64,000 bases of DNA from Bolinopsis microptera (taxonomy: Eukaryota; Ctenophora; Tentaculata; Lobata; Bolinopsidae), in the NCBI RefSeq assembly GCF_026151205.1, contig NC_087084.1, positions 5,325,538 to 5,389,537 of the forward strand. Reading direction: 5' to 3'. How positions within the stretch are numbered: the stretch's first letter is position 1; each line of letters starts with the position of its first letter. Shown here in pieces: positions 11,501-24,100 of this stretch. The position numbers and the translations under genes are program-made. The notes beneath the pieces are model-generated. The model was given only the letters and a program-made list of their open reading frames with translations. It had not been told where the DNA came from and did not search any database.

Positions 11501-14208
11501 AATTATATGATATCCTTTCCAGTGCTTCATGATACTGATAGTATGTTTTAGAATTCTGCAACTTTAAACATATCTAACATAATCATTATGATATCTATAT
11601 TAATATTATATGTACCTGTACCAGGTACCTATACTTGTAACTTTGTAAGTTGTATTGTCTAATATTTAATAAACTAATAATATTTAGTAATCGGAATAAA
11701 TTAAAAACTATAAAACAATTATTTTATCCTTTATGTTATAGGAATAGCTTATTTACGTGGAAAAGGAGTTTCGATCAGAGAGGTGGCATTTACGACTGCT
11801 CCACCCACGGGCTCAACTAGTAAGTAATCAGCGGGGATTGCCATGCAGTTGCACAGGATAATTACACAGGAAATTACACAGGAAATTATGCAGGAAGTTA
11901 CACAGGATTACACTAGATTATACAGGATTACACAGGATAACACAGGAAATTACACAGGAAATTACACAGGACATTACACAGGATTACACAAGATTATACA
12001 GGATTACACAGGATTACACAGGAAATTACGCAGGATTACACAGGATTACACAGGATTGTATGCAGGGTTACACAGGATCATATGCAGGATTATATACAGG
12101 ATTACACAGGACATTACACAGGATTAAAACAGAGGATTACACAGGAGTATATACAGGATTACACAGGATTATATGCAGTATTACACAGCATACAAATTAA
12201 ATTGTAGGCCCAAAATTTACACTTACCTCTGAGGTTAATAGAGTTTTGACTTTTAATTTTCTTAACCTCCCAGCTCCTATGACTACATTGGCCGGTACCA
12301 AAGAATTGGTGACAGACACGATAGAAACAAAACCGGAAACGGAAGAGAGCGAATACGAATTACATCCGTCAGATGCAACTCACGAAGGGGATCAAGTTCT
12401 AGAAAAATGTATATTTGAAATTGAAGCAGCGATCCGCCATCCAACACAACAATATGGTTACGTCTTTTCTCGTGGTATATACGTCAGACTCGAGGCTGAT
12501 GACATGTACGAACAAATCTTACTACACTATTAGTATAGACAATAATAAACATGATTTATCATGATTGAGCAGTCGCAGAGTTACGCACACTCTTCTAAAA
12601 AAGATAGCATGACTCGGTGTACTCGACTGAAGCTACATTCCATTTCAACATTCTTATATAACTCGGAAGTTGTAGCTACATACTAAACCAATCAATCATA
12701 ACAAATGTCAAATGTCAATATACCAGGAACATGCCGGTAGTATCGGAAGGTTTTCCAAAGTACGTTGATAGCATATTGCCGGAACTGAGCGGGAAGATAG
12801 AAGCAGCTTTTACTGACTACGATAACGCTAGAACTTTCTTCTTTGTTAATTACGACGAGAAATCGTAAGTTCGTCATTTATTTTGTTTTTAAGCATTAAG
12901 GTTTTTAAAAGAACGGCCCCGGCCTCTCTGTCATCTGCAGTTTAAGCTTATTGTGTTTAATTAAGTCACGTGATAGTCGAGTGTAATGTGATTAATATGG
13001 TATTCATAGCTCCGTACGACAAACTGCAAACAAATTCGAACGAAGCTGACGATTGACAAATTTAAAATCTCCGAAACAACAATCTCGATCTGTCGTATCA
13101 ATCATATTTCGTTTGAACATTCCGGAACCCAGTTCATGTTCGTATTCATATTTTCACAACATGACATACAATATAATCATAATTATAAGTCCCTGTAATA
13201 CAATTGTGTATTACTATCATCATCGTCTATGTTGATATTTCAGGACAAGGCAAGTGTACAGATGGGACTGGCTCTACTCTGAAATGAAAAGGGAGGATGA
13301 GAGGACATTTGCCGCTCTTCCTCAAAATGATATCAAGGGGATCGCCAGGTTAGTTTGAGCCGCGCAACACTAACAACACGTGCAGCACTAACATTAACAA
13401 CACGGGGGTTGTGCAAAAAGGGGGAGGAGGATTTCTACAAAATGACGTGAATGAATATTTCTCACTGTCTAAATTCATTCCATGATTATGAACATGAGTT
13501 CTCATTTCTAATATGCTGGTCCCTCAGTTACCGTAGCAGTGTTGCGTTCCTGTTTGCAAACGAGTACTATGAGTGGACACCAAAGTTAGGGCTGAACAAG
13601 GAGGGTAGAAAATATAACAAACACGATGAACCAACGAATGAAAGTGGAGCTTTTGATGCTTTCTTACAAGGCTACCACCACAATGGCAGAAACAACGTAC
13701 CGGAGGTAAAATAACTTAAATAAAGCAGTCCTGATTTAATACTAACAGTCAGGGCCGGATCGTTAACATATTACAAATACATGAAGGGAGGGCCGTTAAT
13801 TGGAGAAGTTAGTTTAAAATATGGCTTACGCGTACGCAATATTATTGAATATGTGAACGACGTCTTCCACTGCACTGCAAAAATTACTCATGCGGGGATC
13901 CCAGGCTTCATCATCATGTTCATAAACACATTGACATTGTGATTGAAACCGATTGAAGATATGATGGAATGACAGGCTGATCAACGCCTCCCAGTAAGTT
14001 ACGTGTTGATGATGCTCAGACAATTAATACATGAATAATACGTATTTTAAAAACACTAATAAAATACGTATTTCAGAAATACGTGCTGCTCAGATCAGAC
14101 GTAATGCATGGCGGCAAGATTCTACACACCTACTCATATCTTCGCTTTGAAGAGGAAATGAATCTCCACGTGTGCGTTGACCATAACGATCATAACGCAC
14201 GTACATAA
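2600..14208 (+). CDS. Secreted mosaic protein: duplicated Cys modules, Ig, FN3, novel domain, hemopexin-like C-terminus
   Basis: Exons: 2600-2648, 5502-5624, 5964-6089, 6356-6433, 7184-7429, 7654-7803, 8010-8146, 8352-8493, 9694-10158, 10819-10941, 11355-11477, 11742-11819, 12274-12505, 12727-12864, 13244-13348, 13528-13705, 14077-14208. Phases close at every junction, giving about 874 residues. Residues 1-16 are a signal peptide (MTQVVFHVLLFLPAFA). Module X (17-57, CPIC) and Y (58-99, CDEDEHCYVVK) precede a V-type Ig domain (126-257; Cys in TISCNW, then SADTRQFGCEV), FN3 (258-350; LTWDHVEGASSYNVGWR) and an unnamed beta-rich domain (351-505; VECNGVTVL). X and Y then recur (506-587). The C-terminus resembles hemopexin blades (KIEAAFTDYD, RTFFFV). 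No transmembrane helix is seen, so it should be secreted, perhaps for adhesion or recognition (inference). The donor at 12505/12506 is weak; if unused, the protein stops at 12533 (699 residues). Confidence 0.75.
3049..4280. repeat. Tandem pair of about 613-bp units in intron 1
   Basis: Two near-identical units follow each other at about 3049-3661 and 3662-4280, each starting ctagaaacccnctagtcgaa. They share equivalent open frames at 3072 and 3685, exactly 613 bp apart. Differences are a few substitutions and small insertions such as an extra cagagata near 3920. The pair has no detectable gene function; the 70-codon frames have no recognisable motif. The repeat start resembles the ends of the short elements at 5130-5460 and 10215-10805. 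Confidence 0.8.
4575..5110. repeat. Intron block also present at 8557-9150
   Basis: Text around 4580-4700 (gaaattttggtctgctttta; ttagtcaaaatgactaaatt) and 4800-5060 recurs at 8705-9130. The block at 2880-3006 recurs at 8557-8695. Intron 1 and the intron after the FN3 exons therefore share an ancestral block of roughly 600 bp, and the 613-bp tandem pair interrupts the intron 1 copy. This fits repeated segmental duplication within the gene. Confidence 0.65.
5130..5460. mobile_element. MITE-like element, copy 1
   Basis: It begins gactagaaagcccgtggtaa and carries an internal cacgtgggcggtcgtacaga. The reverse complements of both motifs occur in the copies at 9120-9490, 10215-10500 and 10535-10805 (tgaccacgggctttctagtc; cgaccgcccacgtgcaaatt). 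It is short, has inverted end motifs, sits in introns and encodes no protein. Non-autonomous DNA transposon is the likely class (inference). Confidence 0.5.
6440..6600 (+). repeat. ACACAGGATT-type minisatellite, short version
   Basis: Irregular units of 10-16 bp built on attacacagga run through the intron after exon 6356-6433, starting about 30 bp past the donor. It is the shorter counterpart of 11830-12190. Confidence 0.8.
6646..7103. mobile_element. MITE with about 73-bp terminal inverted repeats
   Basis: The left arm starts tttctcttggagaatttctc at 6646 and runs to about 6718. The right arm (about 7031-7103) is its reverse complement with only two or so mismatches. The middle has no open frame. 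The insertion is absent at the matching place in copy 2 (12230-12270). A direct repeat ttaagtgtattga lies at 6633-6645 and again near 7147-7159, which may mark the target site, leaving about 45 bp outside the right arm unexplained. Confidence 0.75.
9120..9490. mobile_element. MITE-like element, copy 2
   Basis: It has cgaccgcccacgtgcaaatt near 9240, a cacgtgcacgtg core near 9312, and ends at ttaccacgggcttcatag near 9473-9490, the reverse of the start of the element at 5130. It lies in the intron before the exon at 9694. Element limits are approximate. Confidence 0.5.
10215..10805. mobile_element. Two adjacent MITE-like elements, copies 3 and 4
   Basis: Two diverged copies lie head to tail (about 10215-10500 and 10535-10805). 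Each contains cacgtgcaaattag, a nearby taaccatrgtaac motif and a cacgtgcac core. They end gtgaccatgggttttcaatt and gtgaccacgggctttctagt. They fill most of the intron that separates the novel domain from the second X module. Confidence 0.5.
10805..12330 (+). repeat. Segmental duplication, copy 2
   Basis: This is the counterpart of 5490-7230. Splice sites and phases are kept. Module X differs mainly at NLFGGN versus NPRVMN, and module Y at NLNHRSNG versus DLINYYSHG. Copy 2 has a GC-rich insert near 11290-11320 (gcgcgcgaagcgcgcgcc) and a greatly expanded minisatellite. After the shared start of the next exon (TPMT, then ETKPE), copy 2 goes into the hemopexin-like region, while copy 1 goes into the Ig domain. 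Confidence 0.85.
11830..12190 (+). repeat. ACACAGGATT-type minisatellite, expanded version
   Basis: More than 20 units built on attacacagga with variants (gaaattacacag, gattatacag) occupy the intron after exon 11742-11819. It is more than twice as long as the same array in copy 1. The unit length allows a spurious open frame through the array, which should not be read as protein. Confidence 0.85.
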
Positions 14209-15104
14209 GTTAACCATTGTCTGTAATCAAGCGTACATAGTTCAAAACGTTAAAGTTAGACCACGAGACTTTTAAATGTTGTGCTACTTATACTTATAGC
14301 TGTTCAAATATTTTACTTGAAAATATAGTTTAATCATTGTTTTTTTTTAATTGTATGGAGCTTCTGGTATAGACTATAGATCGAGTAGATATATGTAGTA
14401 ATATAGTGCGTATATTTTAGCTTTACTTTATAATTTATATTAATTAGTTAATTTAAGATCAATAGAAACCTAAAACCAGTTATGAGCATAGTAAATCTAA
14501 GATGTATCTTAATGAATTGATTACTCTGCTAAGTGCATGCATAGTTGTTTAATAGTTGATAGTTCAAAAGTTTGTAATTTGTAAACCAAGATTTTTCATT
14601 TTGTTCGTCGAAAAAGAATAAAATCAATTGAGTGACAATACAAAACTTAAAATAAGTTAGACTTTATAAGGATATGCATAAATTAGAAAACCGACAATAA
14701 ACAGGGATTTACTAGAAAACTGATACATTTCTCCCATCTTATCCTCTCAAAAATTGTATTTAAGCGGTATTTGGCAAGCGGTATTTAATGAAAAAATCTA
14801 ACGATTATTCAAAGGAAACTAAAAATGAAGTTCAAAAAATTGATATTTCCTATTTTAAAGACCTTGGCTATTGACAAAGCCAATTCAATAAAATATCTTG
14901 TCGATTGTGGCTTCTCGAAAAAACGTGATAGTATTTCTCTTAAGCATCTACAATATCAATTTATTGAAAACCTCCTCAGGGTGATTCATATGTACTACCA
15001 CAGCTACAGTGACCATCAAAGTTCATCAGACCTATCAATTAACAGATTAACTTATAGTCCAATTAACCATTAATTGTACTATCAAAGTCCGTCCAATCAT
15101 CTCA
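14209..15104. other. Intergenic gap between convergent genes
   Basis: AT-rich sequence between the 3' end of the mosaic gene (+) and the 3' end of the RMDN-like gene (-). There are AATAAA-type motifs on both strands (for example 14616-14624 on plus). I see no gene; the open frame at 14825 has no recognisable feature. Confidence 0.5.
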
Positions 15105-18100
15105 TCACACAGTGTATTCTTTTCCCGTGATCATGTAGTAGTGAGCGTCACCGTGTATATACTGCGACTGTGTGTCCCTCATAACGAGAGGTATTCGGTA
15201 ACTTTCCAAGTATCCGTCGTAAATTATACCTGAAAAGTAGGGTATATTAATTAATTGATATAATCAACAGTATATAATTTATTTAAATATAGTGAAGAAG
15301 ATGTTTTATGCTGCTTCTTTTTCTTTTGATTGGTCGGCGTCGACAGTAAGCCTTCCTTACGGTGGCTTTCACAACGCGTCCCCATTCTCCAACTCCTGCT
15401 GCCGGAGAGAGAGACTCCCAAATTATATAATATATACCATAAATATATTAAACATAGATATCGACAACAGACTCCGAGAGTCTTGAAGTTCTGTTACCAC
15501 CGCCCCTGGTGCAACCCCGCCGGGTTAACGACGGAGAGACAGGGACTTCCAGGGGAGGTCATGGCCTGCTACGTGCAACTCGTAGGAGTATGCAATGTTC
15601 CTGTAACGTCACTCTGTCACTGTAGACCGCTCCTCTATCGTTGTTTTGAGTGTCCGATCCAAAACCAAATCCTAGGGTACACGAGACGCGGAAGCCTGTG
15701 AGCGTGTTAGAGTCTTTTAAGTGTTAGAGTCCTAGGGTTACACGAGACGTGGTAGCCTGTGAGCGTGTTAAATCCTGGGGTTACACGAGACGTGGTAGTC
15801 TGTGAGCGTGTAGACCGCTCTTCTATCGTTGTTTTGAGTGTCCGGAAGGTGTTATTTGCCTGTGGGAAAAGCGGTTATGCTGCAGTTCTAAGGTTAGTAA
15901 AGGCTATTAGAGCCTTTCCTTTGTTGTAGAGATGGCTAGTCCCTTCCTTTGCATAGGTTAGAAACACCCATGCACCTCCCGTTCGAGCCACCCACCCCAC
16001 ACCGCGTGGAGGTTCGGTGAGGTTTTTCGTGGGGCATGTTGCATTGCAGTGGCGAAAATCGTCGTCATTTTCATCATGATGAAATGTGACATTTTTGCCA
16101 ACGAGCTGCAATGTTGCAATAGCGGAATTAAATAGGGCCATCAATATTTATCAATAATCTAAAATGGGCAGAACTCCAAATATTTAATTGAGAACTTACT
16201 CATAAGTTTACTATATAAACTAGGGTCCGTTAACTTGTGAATGTAAATCCGAGCTTCCTTCCTCATTCTATAATCCTCACATGATGCTATCACTGTTTCA
16301 TCTCTTATCCTGCAAATTGGTAACATTTAGATATTACAGTCTCAAATTTTCTAACTCAATGAATGGGAATTGCGAACTTGAACACAACATGCTTTAAAAC
16401 AAATAACCTTATCAAATAGACTCAAGGATCGCATAAGCTACCCAGTACCTAAAGCCGTAGTACATACATATTACATTATAGTTTATACTGGAGCTTACAC
16501 AGTGTAATTTTCTCCAGTCTGCGCCGCGTACGTTTATATAGGCGCGCGGCGCAGACTGGAGGAAATTACACTGTGTAAGCTCGATTCGGTGTAATGTAAT
16601 ATGTATGTACTACAGCTTAATTAAGAATAACAAATTAATCCCGCATATCTAACCTTTGGAACATTTCGATGGCTTTCTCTTTGTTACGGAGTCTCAAGTG
16701 TGCTTTGGCAATGTGCATCGTGTTTTGGACCTGAAATGAAGATTTACTTTTATAACCTATTACTGATAAAACGTGTAAGTCAATTTGAAGTATGTAAATC
16801 TAATGATGGTTCGAAATATCTATAATTGAATAAAAACAGTGTGGAGAATATCTGCAGGCTCATTTTGTTGAAACACGCAATTTAAAAATAGAAAACTACA
16901 AAACTGCAAACTATACAGGGGGGGGGGGGCTAAAGTCACATACGTTGAGTCTTATACCACCGCCGTGTTTCATATTTGAGACTTGTAACTTTGCAGACGG
17001 TATATAATACTGTAACTGATTCCGTCGCAAAAATTTGAAAATTTGATTTTTAGGGGCCACGCCCAATCAACATTGATTTGCGTATACTCGTGTTTCTGAA
17101 CATGTTCGAAACTCTACTGTAACATATTGCTATAGGACGTGAAATCAGGAATATGATCTGAAAAGATGGAACAAAACTGATGTGAAATCCGGAGGGGGAT
17201 ATTTAAAACATATAAGTGATACGAAAGATTTTATTAGCAGGAGCTTTCAAAATGCTTGTGTAAATCGTCTTCATCTGTGAAAATGAAAAAGTTATCAAGC
17301 AATTAGTTTCTGTCGTTAGCTAAATTGATTGGGTAATAATCAATGATTACCCTATCACTAATAGACAGTTTTTGGGTTTTCCAAATAGTTTCTGGTTATT
17401 CTGATTTGCGACAAATGATATTGCACTGTTAGGATAAACGACGTTTCAAAGTAACAACTTCTTATTCATGCTGACAAAATTGGTAAATATGTGAGAAAAC
17501 TGTCTCATTAAATTTATTAATCAAAAATGGCTAAACGACAACAAATTGTTCAAATACTCGACTAAAATTAGAATCAAAATCTATATATATACACCACTAC
17601 TCGATCTGCTATTCAATAAACTTAAAACATCCACTAAACCGCAAGTACGTGATTGTGATCGTGTGATGGAATGACATGTACAGTGATAACAGATGATAAG
17701 ATGTAAGTGATAACAGATGATAAGGTAAAAGATACAATACATGTGAGATGGTGTATACACAATGTGAGTGAAATTATAGTGAGTGGTTACTGATTGTGAG
17801 CGAGATGTGAAAAAACATTAAAAATTACTACTGCTAGAAAACTGAAACTGTAGGCAATAAAAAGGGAATGAAACTAAAATATCTAAAATTCTTCAGTACT
17901 AGCTATGATAAAACGTTTAATAGTATCCAGTTCTTCTCTCTTGTTAATTGTAGGGTTCAGATTAATAATAAACATCGCTTCGAAAATCTTTCTTCTGACA
18001 GTATTGGGCTCAATTCTTAAAATATCTACTTCTAAACTGGGATTTAACTCCTCATGACAGCTCGAATAATGTATGGCAAAAGCTTGACTAACATTAGAAG

Positions 18101-21100
18101 GGGTAGCAGGGTAGGTAGCGTAACGTAAGTGTTCTCCTACACGAGCATGTACTTTCCTACTGGTTTCTCCAACGTACAGCTGGTCACATAATTTACACTT
18201 AATCTTATATACAACATTCTTCACTTCACAATCTTTATTACAAACTATCAAAGGACAAATTTTACATGAATTAATACTGCACACACGTTTATCATACGGT
18301 CTGTTACTACATAAAATATTTCTCAATTTCGAAGTAGGTTTAAAGTTTACTTTAATAGGTAAATTGTTCTGCTTTACATAATTTCTAATCTTATTGCTAG
18401 TACTGTCCGAAATAAAATCTAAATTAAGAACTGTCCTGGAATCATCCTCAACACTCTGACGCCTGTTAGAATTACTACTGTTACAATAACGTCTTGGGTT
18501 CTGGTACCCGTTTTTCTGTAATAGATCATCAAGGAGTCTGAGAGAGTGCTCCTTTTCCGCTGGGCCAGATGAGATACGGCAAGCCTCGCTATATAGGTTC
18601 TTCACTGTATTAATCTTAACAGACTCAGGATGGCAAGAGTTGTTGTGCAGGGTAATATCCTTTTGTTGCGGCTTGCGGTACAATCTGCTGGTTGATTTAC
18701 CGTTTGGCTCGATCCGGACCTCAGTGTTCAGGAAGGGGATAAAATCGTCCTGTTGTTCTGGAAAGTCGACCTCCCACTTCAACTTTTTGTCCGGATCTTG
18801 GTCTGCAATCTGTTGAACCAGAGCAAGGGCTTCTTCTTTCGTCTCTGCAGTACTGGCAGCATCATCTATGTAGCGTTTGTAGAAGTTCGATAAGTATACC
18901 GATAGGTAGTGTCGATCGGTGTAGATAGAGTTCTTCTCGAACTTGTACACTCTAATGATGGCACAGAAGGGCCCTGGCCTCAAACCCATGAACAGACCAT
19001 CCTGCTGTAGCCAGAGAGTCCTGTTATACACAAAGAAAGAGTTGGTAAGGATGTGTAGTAGGATCTCATGAATGTCTGTCAGGCTGAGTCCCATCAGGTC
19101 CAAGCTGTCTCGGTGCTCTGTAGCTAGCTCAATGACATCGTCTATACAGCCCTGTACGTTTATGTGAGTGTATAAAGCTGAAATATCCGCGGCAAAGAAC
19201 TTTCTCCTGGCAAGCTGTTCCTGAGAGATCTGGCGGAGCATCTCTATGTGCTGGATTAAATTACTCAGGTGACTAGGCACCTCATTAAGGAGAGGTTTAA
19301 GAATGGTCGTCACTAGCCAACTGAGTCTCTCTGTAGGTGAGTCCACGCAGCTGATGATGGGTCTAACCTTAACCTGCTCAAGAGGGATCGTCGAGCGGAA
19401 GCTCTCCGGAGGGTTCTTGTGGGTCTTGATTTGGACGTACATGACTGGGAGGCTGACATGGTCAGGAACTCTGATCCGTCGTTTGTAGTCGTCGTCAAGG
19501 TTCCGCTGTGATGAGATCTTCTTCCACAGGTTATTCGACTCCTATCACTAATCATGTGATAGCTTGCTACGAAACCGTAATTAGGATCTCTGTCACAGAG
19601 ATTCTCTGTGCACGATTCCCATAATGCGGATCTAGTATCAACCAAATCACCTGATCACACGTAATGAACAAACTCGTTATGCTCCATATCTCGGTCGTCT
19701 GAGAAGCTAGAACTCGCAATTTTTCAGGGTATCAATGTAATTTGAATGGCCAAACACAATCCAATACAATTTGGCTCGATCCAATTATTCAATCTATCAA
19801 ATGAACATTCATTCGAAAAAGTGGTAATAGTGGTAATAGCAAGTCATACCAGAAAAAATTAACTCAGTCAGGCACTCACTGATTGAGCTATTAAGGCCAA
19901 AGTATGTGCACTGACTTTTTGGTGCACTGACAAACAAAAATATTTGATTTCCACGATAAATGTTGGGGGGGGGGGGGGGGGGAGCGTCAAATAAATAAAT
20001 ATACATAAATACCTATACCTATTTTGAAATCGGAGGGAATAATAGGTATTTATGAGGTTGATGCCCCCCCCCCCCGGCCCCCCTTCGTACTGATTATGGA
20101 GAATGTAAATCTATCGGTTCCCCCTCAAACATTTAACATTAAAATTACATTAAAATACGGAATTACGCACATTATTTCAAAGAATATTGAATATTGTTTC
20201 GGATAATAGAATTACATTGAATCACAGACTTTACTCTTTAGGTACCCATGAAGAAAAAAAAACACCACGAGTCACTAGTCAGTGAGTGATATGTGAAGCT
20301 CAATGATATAACTTTCCATCACATACATATTTCTCTACCTTTAGCTCGCTCTCTTCAGTCTTCTAGTATTTCCTCTCCTAGTTTCTTAACGTTACAGGAT
20401 AATGTTGGGCATTTTGTTTCAATGTTCAAATTCTGTGAAAATAAAGGAATTCATCCTAAAACACTTCTTAATCATCACTGAGGTATGAGTACGATTGTTT
20501 ATTATTGTTTTGTTTTGTGCGGTTTCGATATCTTTGTGGGTGATAGATATTAATAATCTCTCCCCAGTAATAATCGCTTATTGTAATCGTTAACATCCCT
20601 TCATTTGATCAGGTTATAGCTGTAGTATTAGCGTTTGCTTGGCCGCTTCCCGGATCCAAACTGTCCAACTCAACTGTCTCTCTTTACATTGTGGCTGTCA
20701 TATTTTTCTTTACTGGTAAATTATTCTTAAAGCTAGTAAACAGTACATTTTTGCATAACTATTCAGTTGAAGTGCTTCACGGCTTACCTTGAATCAACAA
20801 TCGTGTACATGACGATATCTGCATTACAGCTTTATAGAATGAAATTGAAAACATTTTCACATATTTCAGGACTAAAGCTGAATACAGATGAACTAAAATC
20901 AGTCTACAGGGCAGTTGATGTTGTCATCATTTGTTGTGTTACTTCACTGGTTATTACAACACTCATTCCAGGATACATCGTTCATCAGGTATGTGTTTAC
21001 ATTAGGAATTTATTGCCCCAAAATATCTGATAGTAAACCGATTCGAATTAATGTTAAAACTAAAATTTAATTTCATTTAAGTGTATTAGAATCCTTAAAA

Positions 21101-24100
21101 TACACGTTGCTCCAGTTGCCATTTGATAAGAAAGATGGTTCAAGCAACGGAACCTTTACATTTGGTCCAGATGAACTGAAACTTGGGATAATTCTATTTA
21201 ACTGTACTCCCGCCACTATCGCTACTGGTATGTATGTTGGACTAATAATTCGTAACCGAATAATTATGATTGACCATATTTTCTTCATATCAAACATTAT
21301 CAGTTTAATACCAGCTGTTCTTTTTCCGAATGCCAAAATCGGTCGAGGAACACATTTACATTTTTCATTCGAATCTAATATACGATAATAATATTCGAAT
21401 CTAATAGAAACGCGAACATAACTTTCTAACATCTACATCTACTCGTGCTGACCTTGTACCTTACTTTTAGGTATAATAATGGTAACGGGAGCTGAAGGTG
21501 ACGTGGCTGTAGCAGTGGCTGTCTCCACTATCACAAACCTTGCTGGCTGTTTCCTTAATCCTCTTATCTTCTCACTCTTCGTAGACGCAGGTTGGAATAC
21601 AACCTTTTCAACAGTAGTTATATAGACTAATAGAACATTAGGGCGGAAGTGAGTGTTACTCAAAACGTAGCGGAGAGTTTGTTAATGTGTATTATAAAAT
21701 AGTCGAGTATATTAGACAATAGTATAGACAAGAAGTATAGCTTTAAAATGAGGTGTTAACTTTCAGAGGCCATGAAAGCAGACAGTACGAAACTGGTGAT
21801 GAAACTGGGATTGTCACTGATACTACCACTTTTTGTCGGTTAACAATTTCTCTTTTGTTAAAAAAACTTTAGAAAACATTCCTTATGTTATTTATCCATG
21901 GAAACTGTTTGTAAAGCTCGTAGTGAATTAAGAAAATAATTATTTTCTCAGTACTTCATTATAATGTCTAAAAATAAGACTTGACAATTGACATCTCAGG
22001 TAAGCTAGTGTCCGTGGTGTTCGCTCGTGTGAGAGAGGTCGTTAAAGTCCACAAAAGGAAAGTAGGTTTAGTTCAAAGTACGGGGGTCGTTATCATATTG
22101 TGGATTAAACTTAGCACCAGCATTAAGAAAGGAACTTTTGAGTTGATAGCGAGAGTTTTTAGTTTGATAAAAATTTGCTTTTGCCAAAACACAAAAGATC
22201 AGGGAATTTATTGTTTGTTTTCTATCTGTATTTAGTAGGCAATCATTTTCTATTTATCGTTAATAGTACTGTTATCGGTATTAGATAAAAACGATTTATT
22301 ATACATCATTATTATATTATTTATTTATGTGATTCGCTTTTTACAGGTTGACTGACATCCTTATACTCATTGGAATAATCATAGCATGTCATCTTCTTCT
22401 CTTGCTCCTCAATTTCCTTGTCTCGGTTTCCTTCTGTTTTAAGAGGTTAGAAATTTAAAAAATTCAATTTACAATTAATTATTGATTACCGAGGACGAGA
22501 TGAGAGTCTTGCTATGAAACAAAGTATATTTAAACACGCATAACTGATGTATTTTGTTTAATAGCAAATGGAGATTCCCTGACTCCCATTTTGTCCTCAG
22601 TAATTAACCATGATCGTCCCACTCAAGACTCAATAAAAGATCTCAGTGAATAATTTAAAGTAGTTTAATCTTGTCGTGATGTCGATGTACCCTATTGCTA
22701 CAATGTCACTAATAACCCACATGTTACTCTCAGAATACACCTGTCAGTAATGCTATTGCTCTGCTCACAAAAGACTTTAGTGCTCACAGCTGCTATAGCG
22801 TCAGCGCTTCCCGACAAAATAGGTCAGTCAACTCAGGTTCCTAAGTCGTATTTGTGAAATTTTATTGGTTGCAATTGCTAATTTTCTGATATATGAAGGT
22901 TATGAAGATCGCGGAAGGTTTTATTTCAAGCCTGGGTGAGTGTCCCTTAGACGGGAAACAGCTTTGTCATGAAAGATTGAATTGTCATGTGAATAGTTTA
23001 TTAATATTCTATTAATTATTTATTAATTTATTAAATTAATAGTTTATTAATTATCAGGAGACCCAGCCCTGATACTGCTGCCCTGTTTTATTGCTCATCC
23101 TCTACAAATGTTGATAGACTCCTTCCTAATTCACCCTGTTAAAAAATCTCCCCATTTCCCTCTCTGTGTACCTGGATTTTGTGCGAAATGTCGCAGTTCT
23201 GAAGGAGATGAAACGGACAAGACAGAGAACGATCAAACTAACGGAGCAACTACCGCTAATAATAGCGGAAAATCCCTCAGCCTCAGTATAAATGTAGGAC
23301 TTGAAGCAAAGACACTGCTATAATACTGCAGCTGAGAAGTAGGATTTTCGTACGCCTTTATCAGACAAGGAGCATATTCACTTTGCTCAGAATGATGCAA
23401 ATTAATTATTAAGACAGTGGTATTGCATTACACACATTATTTTCCTCGACAGTCTATACTCTACTTTATCATGTTTATGTTTATGAGATCATCGTTCTTA
23501 TTATATTGCGTTCCTGTCTTTACTTGCTGCACGTTGTATACCTCTCGTTACAGCGTGTGTCAAGTGTTTACTTTGAATACTCAATGGCAAGTAAGTCGGC
23601 ATTTCAAACATTTGTTAATTTAATACATCCGGTGAACCGTCGACAATAGCCTTTCTAACTCGGCATTTTTAGCGAGAATAATTATTAATTCCGTATTGGG
23701 GATTACAGAGTTTTAAATTGTGTAATCATCATGAGTCCCACGTGACACGCACGTGACGGTCTTAATTTCCATTATTACATTCATTTTACACGGGCACTCT
23801 TTTTCTCAAATTATTATGCTCTCGTTTTGAATTTTAGTGTTCAATTTTGTGACCGTTTTGTCGGTTATTTAGGTTATTTGTGGATCTGACACCTTCCGTT
23901 CACGAATTTTCATCTTACTGATTACAATCTTTCTAACATGCGGTCTGGCAAATGAAGAAGGGTGGGGGAGGGGTTATTTTGCCGGAAAAAAAGTAGGGAT
24001 ATGAGATGCGCAAACAAGTATGTTGACTGAGAACAAACTCATGTACTACTACATCTCTTAGAAACGAACATGGAAAGCCAGGCCCATCAACTTCAGGATC

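Noticed and set aside
11843..12127. 94-codon open frame through the attacacagga array
   Set aside because: Product of the repeat period; the region is a spliced intron between exons 11742-11819 and 12274-12505.
13826..14023. 65-codon minus-strand frame downstream of the mosaic gene exons
   Set aside because: It lies in an intron, has no motif and no splice support.
22890..22936. Possible extra exon of the SLC10A7-like gene (YEDRGRFYFKPG)
   Set aside because: It has acceptor- and donor-like ends but its inclusion would break the phase with exon 23058-23323.
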